From positions 1-64,000 of the forward strand of contig JAITUU010000040.1 of the NCBI GenBank assembly GCA_031286165.1: 64,000 nucleotides of DNA. The letters run 5' to 3'. The position numbers were made by a program, and so were the translations under genes. This document shows, in pieces, positions 18,901 to 26,557 of this stretch (position 1 is the first letter of the stretch; every line of letters starts with the position of its first letter). This DNA comes from Bacteroidales bacterium. Lineage in GTDB: Bacteria; Bacteroidota; Bacteroidia; Bacteroidales; UBA1715. The notes beneath the pieces are model-generated. The model was not told the DNA's origin. It saw only the letters and a program-made list of their open reading frames with translations, and did no database searches.

Positions 18901-20239
18901 CGAGTTTGTTATTTATTTCATATTCATTCGCTTGCAGCATTACCGCCTGTTCCAATTTTTCGTAATCGCGCCCTTGTGTGTAACTACCACTCAGCGCACC
19001 CGAAATATTGTTAATATCGCGAATACCCGGAATGTTGCGAATGGTGTTGTACAATGTGCCGTTTGTAGGCAATTTATATTCCCGTCCGCCACCGGCTACG
19101 GGTGTGTATTCATCGCCAAGTGCCGTGAGCGCAAGTATATTTCGCGCATTTTCTTTTCCTGTGGAAGTTTGCGTAGTCCATATTTCCACACGGCGAATCA
19201 CTATTCCACTCGTAATTTCGGGCGTTGTGCGAAATGCTTCTTCATAGTGTTCGCGAAAATAATGCCCCAAGAAAAAGTGTTTATTGCGGTCGTAATTGTC
19301 GGAACGCACTTCAAATTTATCGGTTTGCGCTCCGCCCTGCACGTTGATAGACGAAAACTCGCCCTGCTGACGCGAAAACACACTATTGACAAAAAGTTTT
19401 CCGAACTGCAATTCGCTGGTAACGCCAAACAAACTCTGACTACCGCTTATGAGCGAATTTGCCACCGGAAACGACACATTACCAACTTCTATTTTTTTGA
19501 TAATTTCGTCCTCATTGCCCTCGTATTTGAGTTTTATTTCTTTATCAAATTCAAACTGCGATTCGGTGTCGTATTTAAGCGTGAGCGACACTTTATCGCC
19601 CACTTTTCCGGTTACGCTCATTTGAATTTTATTATTAAAATCAAAAAGCAACGACCGCTGCTGACTACGCGAAAAACGCGGATTTTGATTGTTCAAATAT
19701 TTGAAACCCAAACTCACTTCGGCTGCGCCCTGTACTTTTATGTCTAATTGATTTTCATCGAAAAAGCCTACGCCATCGCCATCGAAATCCAAATTTGGCG
19801 CATACACCGAAGAACCATCGCCTGCCGTGCGTGCTTCCTGCGCTCGCGTTTGCCAATAGTCGGCACGGCGTTCGGCACCCGAAAAACGAAAAAATTCCTG
19901 CGGCGACATGGAAAATGGTGCGCCAATAGGCTCATTGCCCAGCATTTGTTGCAATTCATACTCGCCCGTTTCGGTATTAAATTCCACTTGATAGGTCAAA
20001 TCGGGAGAATCGTGTAAACGCAGCGGCGTGCGCGCATCTTGACCCACATTGTCCCACGCATTGGGGCTTTGCGGCGGTATAGGAAAGGGTAAATCCAGCG
20101 TATCGGCAGAGGTAGTTTCAGTTTTTTCTTCGGCAAAAAGCAAATCGTAACCTGCTACAATGCTATTCGATGCAGACGCTATAACAATAGCCGCTCCGAG
20201 AGTGAGAAAAAACAAATATGTTCGTTTTACAAATTTCAC
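12914..20239 (-). CDS. sprA: SprA/SOV, outer-membrane translocon of the type IX secretion system
   Basis: 2441 residues, in the usual 2300-2500 range. A hydrophobic N-terminal signal (VKRTYLFFLTLGAAIVIASA) precedes the mature chain. The protein is rich in Tyr, Phe and Asn, as expected for the giant 36-strand barrel, with family blocks such as NFNNKIQ-type strands near 185-215 and RNFFAAYLHE-like soluble loops. A Gln/Ala/Lys-rich, probably disordered insert sits near residues 1865-1900. It exports proteins with type IX sorting domains, of which two are encoded here. The start is GTG: no ATG is available nearby and the signal peptide begins there. ruvA lies 27 bp upstream; sprA-ruvA linkage is common in the phylum. 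Confidence 0.95.
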   Translation of the reverse strand: MKFVKRTYLFFLTLGAAIVIASASNSIVAGYDLLFAEEKTETTSADTLDLPFPIPPQSPNAWDNVGQDARTPLRLHDSPDLTYQVEFNTETGEYELQQMLGNEPIGAPFSMSPQEFFRFSGAERRADYWQTRAQEARTAGDGSSVYAPNLDFDGDGVGFFDENQLDIKVQGAAEVSLGFKYLNNQNPRFSRSQQRSLLFDFNNKIQMSVTGKVGDKVSLTLKYDTESQFEFDKEIKLKYEGNEDEIIKKIEVGNVSFPVANSLISGSQSLFGVTSELQFGKLFVNSVFSRQQGEFSSINVQGGAQTDKFEVRSDNYDRNKHFFLGHYFREHYEEAFRTTPEITSGIVIRRVEIWTTQTSTGKENARNILALTALGDEYTPVAGGGREYKLPTNGTLYNTIRNIPGIRDINNISGALSGSYTQGRDYEKLEQAVMLQANEYEINNKLGYISLRSAVNPAKILAIAYEYEYKGQVYQVGEFANESVEHPDVLIVKLMKSTQNTPSFANWDLMMKNVYAIGGYGISPQDFFLNILYEDDRTGTPIPYIPEGAIKGKNLLSVMNLDTISTDKLPYADGIFDFIEGFTINPSRGIIYFPVLEPFGSHLAKKIDNPEIARKYVFQELYDSTQSAARQIAEKNKFLLSGSYKSSVRSEISLNATQVQKGSVTVNVGGRQLVEGVDFTVDYMGGTVRIINEGLLQSGSNIQINYESNPLFSMRTKNLLGTRLEYRYNQNINFGATVMRLSEKPMVQKVGFDDYPIVNNMWGLDAKYSSPVPFFTRLVDKYVPFVKTKEASNIAISGEFAQLIPGQSRFITDAVAIDNFENTEGRIYLREPTSWRVASTPQGQRRMFPEASLVNNLGFNYNKALISWYNINMSFYQNNSPVARSVQWQQFSRPVYQSDLFPNRDLTAYENIPMTILNIAYYPYERGQNNYETRGTGFSRGLTPDGYLRNPETRWGGIMQSLTTTDFEESNVEYIEFWLMDPFVTDTARVHRGGDFYVNLGRMSEDVLRDGRRSAENGLLPDRTRYDETVWGRVPNYSIVETGFSVDVDRRIQDVGLDGLNDIDERNFFAAYLHEIETLLTPEAYERYKNDPSGDNFSSFLNNRGENLDIPWLYKYFTGTDGNSPLATTQGVATYRPDNEDLNNDNTLQETEAYYQYHISLRPEDMVVGRNFIVDELMENVPPRNGAPRIQARWYQFKIPIQTESKERVGDISDFRDIQNMRIFLRGFTDSVILRIADFALVYNSWRSFNSPLYEAGEYDIFNDSDLDISSVNIEENASRTPVNYVLPPGVNRVVDPANTTIRELNEAALQLIVANIDDGNSKAVFKQFNKDFRQFGKLDMFIHAEALIGDNSLRDGDVCAFIRLGSDFTDNYYEYEVPLSLTEHGRYSNNSVADRLAVWPTANNMSIDFEVLKNLKLERDKVISSGSIPDLQTFHVYSIYSENNRISIKGRPNLGNVRTIMIGVRNRKKNASNPYDDGQPKSVIVWFNEMRLTNMDDQSGWAANLSARMNFADFATLSLSGQTSKPGFGSIDQKVFERSQEDMYQYNIASNVSLHKFFPDAWKLNLPFYIDFSEIYIRPQYDPTNPDILLKEALDNLETQHQRDSLLQMSRSYSQNFNYNFTNVRIGRQPQKLRPWSLPNFSTSFAYSRFFAHDIDFERNYTHQYRVAFNYTYNLQPRNYQPFKGSSIKFFKDFNFFLFPNSYTFSNNWDRSYREQQRRNLSSYGNLPTTASKLFTWDRAYNVNYALAKNLKMTYSAINVSRINEPFGVINRDDADEWTAYRSELINGLMRFGENVSFSQKWTLTYQIPFDKFKASDWITSNYKYAGSYDWLLGSELREDISFGNSIKNTGTHTIDGSFNFTKLYTKSRYLSDVSKRMRTAQQQRTAAQSGQPQQARKETVKYEKLNVKLHEGKPYELKHRLKTEDVRLTVTDADGKTVQGTTKVVSPNEVEFTPNADVAKAKIVVSGKRDMEVTPFTQATDKVVNTLMMIKSVNVSYMQSEGTYIPGYKYASQFFGINRPFASTNRAPMTPYVAGFVPGNIENFLTTDRWIVDNDLLTDKYRHIYSTQWKTQATLEPVQNMRITLNSDRAYSRNYSRFIVGDLQTNVRNAQVSGNFTMTYNAMGSAFNSDRAYMRFRAHRVAIANRLIREQFGNDFEVNPNTGMPALFKETSQDVLIPAFVSAYTRQDPEKVYTKNYFIPMFVSVGNFLRTLNWRASYNGLARLSLFKPYFKSINLNHAYSSTYNMASYQNFSSDNMVDEHFFIDRVDGLIYLAPQYAVGGVSISERFNPLIGVDARLQNDVTAKFEVRNNRNVSLSFQNTEISETGGFEYVFGIGYVFKNFKIKINNARGGKTFSNDLNVRCDISVRNDQTIRRNIVEDITRKISGNRVFSFKSYADYAINDRFTVRLYLDHNINRPLTNGYKTSTMSGGVNLRFTLM

Positions 20240-20266
20240 GTATTCTATTTCTGCGCAAAGTGTTAA

Positions 20267-20848
20267 TTACATGTGTTTTAGAGCCTGTTTCACAATCTCT
20301 TCAACGCTTGCGTGTGGCATTGTTTTTATTATCGTTTGTATAACTTTATCGGCAGCAGTTTTTGCAAAACCTAACATAGTCAAGGCTGATAACGCTTCAT
20401 TTTGTATAATATTGCTTTGTAAAGGCATATTTTCATCAGAAACCGAAGATACTACAACTTTATCGCGCAAATCCACAATAATTCGCTGTGCGGTTTTTGC
20501 GCCAATTCCTTTCACACTTTGAATTAACGCAACATTACCGCTTGCTATTGCCTGCGAAATTTCGGAATTTGAAAGTTTTGAAAGAATTACTCGTGCCGTG
20601 TTTGCCCCCACACCCGAAACCGATATGAGCAAGCGAAAGAGTGTGCGCTCCGCTTCCTGTGCAAATCCATAGAGTTCGTGCGCATCTTCGCGTATAATTT
20701 CGTGCACAAGCACGATTGTGTGCTCGCCCTCGCGCAGTTGTTCGCACGTTTGCAGTGAAATATTTACAAAATAGCCAATGCCGGCGTTATCTATAATGGT
20801 GTAGGTTGGCGTGGTTTTGTGTACCTTCCCCGAAATATATTCTAACAT
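20267..20848 (-). CDS. ruvA: Holliday junction branch-migration protein RuvA
   Basis: 193 residues, normal length. The order is an N-terminal OB-fold (1-65, with VHEIIREDAHELYGF), two helix-hairpin-helix motifs (SVSGVGANTA and SVKGIGAKTA), and a C-terminal three-helix domain that contacts RuvB. RuvA tetramers bind Holliday junctions and load RuvB motors during recombination repair. It is followed 27 bp later by sprA. The promoter has a -7 box TACTTTTG at 20863-20870 with a heptad array directly upstream, giving a very short leader of about 8 nt. Confidence 0.95.
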   Translation of the reverse strand: MLEYISGKVHKTTPTYTIIDNAGIGYFVNISLQTCEQLREGEHTIVLVHEIIREDAHELYGFAQEAERTLFRLLISVSGVGANTARVILSKLSNSEISQAIASGNVALIQSVKGIGAKTAQRIIVDLRDKVVVSSVSDENMPLQSNIIQNEALSALTMLGFAKTAADKVIQTIIKTMPHASVEEIVKQALKHM

Positions 20849-20862
20849 ACAATTTTTGCCCC

Positions 20863-20870
20863 CAAAAGTA
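20863..20870 (-). promoter_or_regulatory. -7 box TACTTTTG of ruvA
   Basis: On the minus strand the heptad array (AACTTTC units) is followed by the 10-nt spacer AATTATTATG and then TACTTTTG. Confidence 0.65.
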
Positions 20871-20884
20871 CATAATAATTGAGA

Positions 20885-20909
20885 ATTGAAAGTTGAAAGT
20901 TGAAAATTA
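20885..20909. repeat. Heptad array, TTGAAAG units
   Basis: Three to four 7-bp units (TTGAAAG, drifting to TTGAAAA) lie just upstream of the ruvA -7 box. It is the same array type as before leuS. Confidence 0.7.
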
Positions 20910-20951
20910 TTTCAGAAAAGTATTATCGGCTTGTGTTGTACACAAGCAACA

Positions 20952-22160
20952 CTACACATCTACCGTGAGTGTTTCGCCTTCGGATTTTGCCACCATTACC
21001 GCCACGCAGGTATCGCCATACACATTTACGGCGGTGCGCATCATATCCAAAATTCTATCTACGCCTATTACTAAGCCTATGCCTTCGAGGGGCAAACCCA
21101 CCACGTTTAAAATCAATGCCATCATAACCAACGCAGCCATAGGCACTGCTGCCGACCCAATGGCGCACAAAAGCGACACAAAGGCAACCACAATTTGCTG
21201 CACTATGGAAAGATGAATACCGTAGGCTTGTGCTATAAAAATTACTGCCACACATTCAAGCAATGCCGTACCATTCATATTGATAGCGGCTCCGAGCGGC
21301 ACGGTAAAATTAGTTACTCGCGGCGACACAGCGTCTTTGTGTTCCACCGCATGGAGTGTGAGTGGCAGCGTAGCCCCCGAAGAAGCGGTGGAAAATGCCG
21401 TTAGCAAGGGCGTTATCATATTTTTTAAATGCCGGAACGGGCGCACTTTGTAGAATCGCAACATGAGCGGCAGCCACACAAAGGCATGAATGAACAAACC
21501 GGCGGTAACAGTGAGTACATAAAGCAGCATAGTGTGAATAAGCGACCACACATTGCCCACGAGCGCAAACTGATGTGCCACAATAGCAAAAATGCCGATG
21601 GGCGAAAATCGAATAACAATAGTGGTGAGTTTGAGCACAAGTTCCAAACCGCTTTCTATAAAATCACTCAATACAGTGCGCCCTTTTTCCGAAATTTTAG
21701 GAATAGTAATGCCGCACAAAAACGCCACCACAATAACAGGAATAGTATTATTCTGCGCAAAAGCGGCAAAAATATTTTTCGGAATAAAATCGGTAATAAT
21801 AGTGCGCACCGGCACGTTTTCGGCATTGAACGGTAATTCCGCTGGCGTGCTCACCTGTATATTTCCGCCCGGATTAATCCAATTGACCAATACCAAACCG
21901 GTAACGATGGCTATAATCATGGTAATAACATACAACAGAAAGGTTTTTAGCCCCAAACGGCGCAAACTACCATCGCCCGACCGCTGCACGCCTATCAAAC
22001 TATTGGTAATAGAAAAAAACATAATAGGCACTATGAGCATACACAGTGCATTAATAAAAAGCGTTCCCACCCAATCGTAGTAAGGAACGCTGTGGGGCAA
22101 TACATAGCCCGCAGTAGCACCCGCAACAAGTGCTATAAAAATTTGCCAATGTAATTTCAT
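20952..22160 (-). CDS. Dicarboxylate/amino acid:cation symporter (DAACS family)
   Basis: The frame extends to 22202 with a TTG, but the ATG at 22160 (MKLHWQIFIALVAG) starts right at the first transmembrane helix and avoids overlap with the small ORF upstream, so 402 residues are likely. Family blocks are visible: LCMLIVPIMFFSITNSL, the Ser-rich hairpin TAFSTASSGATLPL, VPLGAAINMNGTAL (the NMxxT cation/substrate motif) and GLVIGVDRILDMMRTAVNV with the conserved D..R..N. It imports glutamate, aspartate or C4-dicarboxylates with Na+ or H+. It sits downstream of thrC and the peptide-hydrolase genes, fitting uptake of released acidic amino acids. The exact substrate is not determinable. Confidence 0.9.
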   Translation of the reverse strand: MKLHWQIFIALVAGATAGYVLPHSVPYYDWVGTLFINALCMLIVPIMFFSITNSLIGVQRSGDGSLRRLGLKTFLLYVITMIIAIVTGLVLVNWINPGGNIQVSTPAELPFNAENVPVRTIITDFIPKNIFAAFAQNNTIPVIVVAFLCGITIPKISEKGRTVLSDFIESGLELVLKLTTIVIRFSPIGIFAIVAHQFALVGNVWSLIHTMLLYVLTVTAGLFIHAFVWLPLMLRFYKVRPFRHLKNMITPLLTAFSTASSGATLPLTLHAVEHKDAVSPRVTNFTVPLGAAINMNGTALLECVAVIFIAQAYGIHLSIVQQIVVAFVSLLCAIGSAAVPMAALVMMALILNVVGLPLEGIGLVIGVDRILDMMRTAVNVYGDTCVAVMVAKSEGETLTVDV

Positions 22161-22191
22161 CTCTTTTTTTTGGTTTTTGTTCGGTGCAAGG

Positions 22192-22356
22192 TTAGTAGCC
22201 AAGATACACTTGCCAAAATGGTATTTCTTCGGGTGTTTCGTTGATTACTTCCTCAGTCTGCGAGTAAAAATACTTCGTTATGCTTTGTGTCCACATATTC
22301 CGAACGTTTGATTTGATTGAAGTAAGGTCTTGAAGGTTTAATTTTAAAGTATTCAT
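22192..22356 (-). CDS. Small ORF, 54 residues, unknown
   Basis: ATG at 22356 to TAA at 22192, in the 230-bp space between thrC and the symporter. The peptide begins MNTLKLNLQDLTSIKSNVRN and ends in an acidic, aromatic tail (EEIPFWQVYLGY). There is no signal peptide, membrane helix or cysteine. The sequence looks protein-like and fills the gap, but I recognise no family. It ends 32 bp before the symporter ATG. It could be a small real gene or a remnant. Confidence 0.5.
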   Translation of the reverse strand: MNTLKLNLQDLTSIKSNVRNMWTQSITKYFYSQTEEVINETPEEIPFWQVYLGY

Positions 22357-22391
22357 AGCGATTTGATAGTAAATTGATTAAAAACTATTGA

Positions 22392-23600
22392 TTAAATAAA
22401 AAATTCGTTTATTTCTTCGTGGGGTGCTCGTATGTTGTCAAAATATTTGTAAGCACTTCCTGTGCTAAGCAGAAGCACCCGTTCGCCGTTTTGTATCCAG
22501 CCCGAAGCACTCAATTCTTTGTAAGCGTGCCACAGAGCAGCACCTTCGGGCGCAGGCAAAAATCCTTCGTGCGAAGAAAGTTCGTGCAATGCTGCCAAAA
22601 TATGTGCATCGCTCACACTCACGGAATTTCCATTACTTTGGCGCAACACTTGCAAAATTACTTTATCGGCGTAGGGTTTTGGCACACGCAGTCCGTTTGC
22701 CACAGTGAAACCGTTGTCTTTATATTCCGAACGCTCCGCTTTGTTTTGAAACGCAGTGTGTATGCCGTTGCAACTATCACTTTGCACAGCCACCATGCGC
22801 GGACGTTTGCTGCCTATCCAGCCCAATTTTTCCAATTCGCCGAAAGCTTTCCAAATTCCCACAATACCGGTGCCACCGCCGGTAGGGTAGAGAATTACAT
22901 CGGGAAGTTCCCAATCGAGTTGTTCGGCAATTTCGTAGCCCATCGTTTTTTTTCCTTCCAAGCGAAAAGGCTCTTTCAGGGTAGAAACATCGAACCAAGC
23001 GCGTTCGGCAGCAAGCACGTTCACAAGTTTTCCGCAATCGGCTATATTGCCATCTATTTCTATCACCTCAGCACCCAAAAGCCGTGCTTCTATTTTGAAA
23101 GCATCGGGCGTTAATTTGGGCATATAAATATGCGCTTTCAGCCCGGCACGTGCAGAATACGCCGCAAGTGCACCACCGGCATTGCCGGCAGTGGGAGTTA
23201 TACATTCCTTTACTCCCAATTCCTTTGCCTTCGATACCGCCAAAGCCATGCCGCGTGCCTTAAACGAACCCGTGGGATTAAAAGATTCGTCTTTCAAAAG
23301 CACCGTTTTTCCATTGGTGTATTGTGCAAGATTTTGTATGAGCACAATTGGAGTAAATCCTTCGCCAAGATTCACAATATGTTCTTCATTCAGAATTGGT
23401 AAAAATTCCTTGTATCGCCACAACGTGGCAGGACGATGTTTCAGTTCTTCTTTGGTGAGGGTATTTGCCGAAAAATTATAGTGCGCCGAAAGAATTGCCT
23501 TACAATCGGGATTTTCGCACAGAGTATGAATCGTGTGAATATCGTGCGATTTTCCACACTCCACACACTGCAAATCAGAATACAAACTATTGGTAGTCAT
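22392..23600 (-). CDS. thrC: Threonine synthase
   Basis: A PLP enzyme converting O-phosphohomoserine to threonine. The ATG at 23600 is preferred to the TTG at 23639 because MTTNSLYSDLQCVECG starts directly before the N-terminal zinc-ribbon-like cysteines (Cys12, Cys15, Cys28, Cys33); this gives 402 residues. The PLP lysine is Lys114 in NPTGSFKARG; the phosphate-binding loop is near PTAGNAGGA and a second Gly-rich loop is YPTGGGTG. This is the fold-type II class with the extra ribbon found in archaea and many bacteria. It follows the M14 carboxypeptidase gene by about 70 bp and may share its transcript, although threonine synthesis has no obvious link to peptide breakdown. Confidence 0.93.
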   Translation of the reverse strand: MTTNSLYSDLQCVECGKSHDIHTIHTLCENPDCKAILSAHYNFSANTLTKEELKHRPATLWRYKEFLPILNEEHIVNLGEGFTPIVLIQNLAQYTNGKTVLLKDESFNPTGSFKARGMALAVSKAKELGVKECITPTAGNAGGALAAYSARAGLKAHIYMPKLTPDAFKIEARLLGAEVIEIDGNIADCGKLVNVLAAERAWFDVSTLKEPFRLEGKKTMGYEIAEQLDWELPDVILYPTGGGTGIVGIWKAFGELEKLGWIGSKRPRMVAVQSDSCNGIHTAFQNKAERSEYKDNGFTVANGLRVPKPYADKVILQVLRQSNGNSVSVSDAHILAALHELSSHEGFLPAPEGAALWHAYKELSASGWIQNGERVLLLSTGSAYKYFDNIRAPHEEINEFFI

Positions 23601-23668
23601 TTGGTTAATTTGTTGAATAGTGGATACTTTCAAAAACAACTGTTTTCAAAAGTATCCACTCATTGTTG

Positions 23669-26485
23669 TTATTGTATTGTTACTTTTTGTGCGCCGCCGT
23701 AGTACAATCCATTGAAAAGGAATTTAAACGAAGCGTGCGGTTGAGCGCGGAAGGTAATTTCGGGGGCAAAAAGATACACGTGTCCGTTTCCCACATTGGC
23801 TTCGGCTATGGCAGTTGCTCCATTCAAGTACTGCTGACCCCATGCCCAACCACTGCGGAGCGGTGTTTCGGAATTATACCACGCTACTTGATTTACACCT
23901 TTTTGCGCAGCATCGCTCGCTAAGCGGAGTGCCGGACTATTGCTAAACACCACGTCCAAATCTTCGGTAATGCCGTAGGCAAGCGGTGTGGTATTGTTCA
24001 CACGAACTTGTAGAATAGAACCGGGAATAAAGAATTTGTCGGTTTTAAACGCTTGTTCCGTGCCATCGGCTTGCACATCGGCAAGTGCGTTGGAAATAGG
24101 TAAATTGAGGTATCTGCCAAATTCCACCGAAGAACCGATTGCAAGCACCGTTCCGCCGTCTTCCACAAATTTTTGTAATTGCGGTGCGGTTTTGTCCCAC
24201 GTAATTTTGCCCAACCAACTGCGGTATTGCTCCGGCACATCTTCGGGTTTAATTTCTCGTCCGCGACCGCTTTCAGCACCTTTGCGCGGGAATGCTCCCG
24301 AAGGAAGAATAATTACATCGTATTTTTCGCGTAAATTTCCGGCATCGAGCGTTTGCGGATACACCACTTCAAACGATGGAAAATCGTATTGTTGCTCAAA
24401 CATCCAGCGAATCCAACCCGAAGGCATAGAACCACCATATTGGTCGTACAGTGCCACACGCGGTGTACTTAATTTCAAAGCATCGGATTTCACTTTTTGC
24501 GAAATTCCCTCAATATTTACTCCCGTAGCACTTGCTATGGTGGCAACGTTTCCGGCAGTTCCGGTTTTCGCGGGAATGTAAATAGTACCCGCAGCATAGG
24601 TTTTTTTACCCACTTTGAGTGGATTTTGCAACCAATATACTTCTTCACCGGCAGCGAGCAAGCGGTTTGTAGCAGTAAAGGCATCGTTCACCTCGTGGCT
24701 AATAAGATAGGCAGTAGCATTGGCAGGCGCAGTTACTTTTCCTGCCGGAGTAGGCACAAGTCCGTTGATTTTTTCAAAATTACCCGGTACATCGTCTAAA
24801 ATTCTATCGAACTGCACACCCATTTGAAAAGCGAGGGTGTAACCTGCCACGTCATACGGTGGTTTGGGAGGTCCGCCTTCATATACAAAATCGTTCGGAT
24901 GATCTTGCGGTTCAAACATATCGCGCAGGTGCGGACGAAATGCTTGTGCGGCTTTCACCACGTAGGAACCGGCAGGATAGGTTTTTCCATTCACGGTAAA
25001 ATTCGCCGGTGCACGATGCACATCTACGCCGGCTTTGAGCAGAGCATTCACAAATTTTGTGGCAGTTAAAAAATCCGCTTGATTGGCAGGAATAATATAC
25101 ACACGCGGGTCGCGATTTTCTTTGGTTTTCAATTTTGTGTACAGTTCCACAGGAATACCTCGTGTAAAATAATCGCCCAACACCGGGTCGCTTGCCTCTT
25201 TTTGCGTAGCATGGTCTTTTTTGTACTGCGCATAGTCGGCTTTTAGTTTATCTATCCATTTTGGCGTAATAGTCCAATAATCCTCGCTTCCACGCTCTAT
25301 GGAATTTTTTCCGGCACGATAAATTCGGTACAAAAACAGGTCTTTATTGCGAGCGGCAACGTCTAAAATTGCGCGGTCGGCAGAAATTATGTATTCTATA
25401 CTTTGATGCAAATGCCACTGCTGCGGCGCACCTATGGGCAGTGGATTATTGCCGTTTGGCAATAGTTTATCGGGCACAAGGGGAAAATCCTGCGGTGTGG
25501 GGCTACCGTTGATTTCGGAAAGCAAACCGATTTGATTGTGAAACCCTACCGTAGTGCGGTCGCCACCATTGAACCATGTAGAAAATCCCGCTTCTTCGCG
25601 TTTCACGGCACCGCCTTTTCCTTCTTCAAGAAAACGATGATGCACCGCCGAACCCACCACATCTATACCAATAGGCACAAGAGGGTCTTGATTGTAATTG
25701 AAAGGGTCGCGAAAGGGAGCCATAAAAAGCACCGTGCCGGCAGGTCCGCTCTGATGCTGATTGTACATAATTTGCGGAATCCAATCAATATACATTTGAC
25801 GATTGATAATTTCTGTTTCTATTTGATTGGCTATGTAGGAATCGCGGTTATTGTCGTGTCCCACGTATTTTTGGTACAAGCGCGGAATATTCTGATTGCG
25901 TTTTTTGGGGTCGCTTTCCTGCATATACCAGTTCGACACCAAATCCATACCATCGGGATTGGCAAGCACAAGGAGTGTAATCACGTTATCTAAAATTCGT
26001 TGTGTTTCGGCATCGTTGCGAGCAAGGAGGTCGTATGCTTGCACAAAAAGAGCCTGCGCGTTCACGCTTTCGGTAGCGTGCAATCCTCCGTCTATCCACA
26101 CTATGGCTTTACCTTCGTTGGCAAGTGCGTGTGCTTGTTCATCGGTCAAACCTTCGGCTTTTGCAAGTTTTACCGAAATTTGACGATATTTTTCCACATT
26201 TTTCAAATTTTCAGGAGAAGAAATCACTGCCAATTTGAAAGGGCGTCCTTCGGGAGTAGTACCTACCGTAAGAATTTTGATGCGGTCAGACGATTTTTCG
26301 AGTTGTCCGAAATATGAAAGCAACTGTTGATAATTGGCAAGAAAATAATCGTCTCCTACGGTGTATTGCCCAAACACCGGTTTTGGAATTGCAGCCGAAC
26401 CACCATCGTAGAGTTTGTTTTGCTGCGCACTTACAGCTCCCCAAAGGGACAAGGCAGTGAGTGCGGTCATAATTGTTCGTTTCAT
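23669..26485 (-). CDS. Exported M14-family zinc carboxypeptidase
   Basis: 938 residues with a signal peptide (about 1-20, ending VSAQ). The M14 zinc site HxxE is in GGLHATES (His136, Glu139), followed by LANPDGMD, a standard M14 block, and NQHQSGP as the candidate third ligand region. The catalytic domain covers about 40-360; the rest includes a glutamine-amidotransferase-like region (YDVIILPSGAFP, near 730) seen in large Bacteroidetes M14 proteins. It should trim amino acids from peptides in the periplasm or outside. It is downstream of SusC, SusD and a cyanophycinase-like gene, consistent with import and digestion of peptides or amino-acid polymers. Confidence 0.88.
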   Translation of the reverse strand: MKRTIMTALTALSLWGAVSAQQNKLYDGGSAAIPKPVFGQYTVGDDYFLANYQQLLSYFGQLEKSSDRIKILTVGTTPEGRPFKLAVISSPENLKNVEKYRQISVKLAKAEGLTDEQAHALANEGKAIVWIDGGLHATESVNAQALFVQAYDLLARNDAETQRILDNVITLLVLANPDGMDLVSNWYMQESDPKKRNQNIPRLYQKYVGHDNNRDSYIANQIETEIINRQMYIDWIPQIMYNQHQSGPAGTVLFMAPFRDPFNYNQDPLVPIGIDVVGSAVHHRFLEEGKGGAVKREEAGFSTWFNGGDRTTVGFHNQIGLLSEINGSPTPQDFPLVPDKLLPNGNNPLPIGAPQQWHLHQSIEYIISADRAILDVAARNKDLFLYRIYRAGKNSIERGSEDYWTITPKWIDKLKADYAQYKKDHATQKEASDPVLGDYFTRGIPVELYTKLKTKENRDPRVYIIPANQADFLTATKFVNALLKAGVDVHRAPANFTVNGKTYPAGSYVVKAAQAFRPHLRDMFEPQDHPNDFVYEGGPPKPPYDVAGYTLAFQMGVQFDRILDDVPGNFEKINGLVPTPAGKVTAPANATAYLISHEVNDAFTATNRLLAAGEEVYWLQNPLKVGKKTYAAGTIYIPAKTGTAGNVATIASATGVNIEGISQKVKSDALKLSTPRVALYDQYGGSMPSGWIRWMFEQQYDFPSFEVVYPQTLDAGNLREKYDVIILPSGAFPRKGAESGRGREIKPEDVPEQYRSWLGKITWDKTAPQLQKFVEDGGTVLAIGSSVEFGRYLNLPISNALADVQADGTEQAFKTDKFFIPGSILQVRVNNTTPLAYGITEDLDVVFSNSPALRLASDAAQKGVNQVAWYNSETPLRSGWAWGQQYLNGATAIAEANVGNGHVYLFAPEITFRAQPHASFKFLFNGLYYGGAQKVTIQ

Positions 26486-26499
26486 TTGTTTTGTTTTTT

Positions 26500-26550
26500 G
26501 ATAGCCCCTCCCCAGCCTGCCCCATAAGGGAAGGCAAAGAAAAGGCGAGA
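26500..26550. repeat. C/G-rich dispersed repeat remnant
   Basis: The gap between the cyanophycinase and M14 genes contains AGCCCCTCCCCAGCCTGCCC and AAGGGAAGG arms, a palindromic C/G-rich element of the kind also seen near 8640 and 58540. Confidence 0.35.
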
Positions 26551-26557
26551 TTATTAT

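Noticed and set aside
18932..19747. 271-codon plus-strand ORF
   Set aside because: Antisense to sprA; no recognisable protein pattern.
22160..22202. Start of the symporter at TTG 22202
   Set aside because: It would overlap the small ORF and add a polar extension before the first membrane helix; ATG 22160 fits better.
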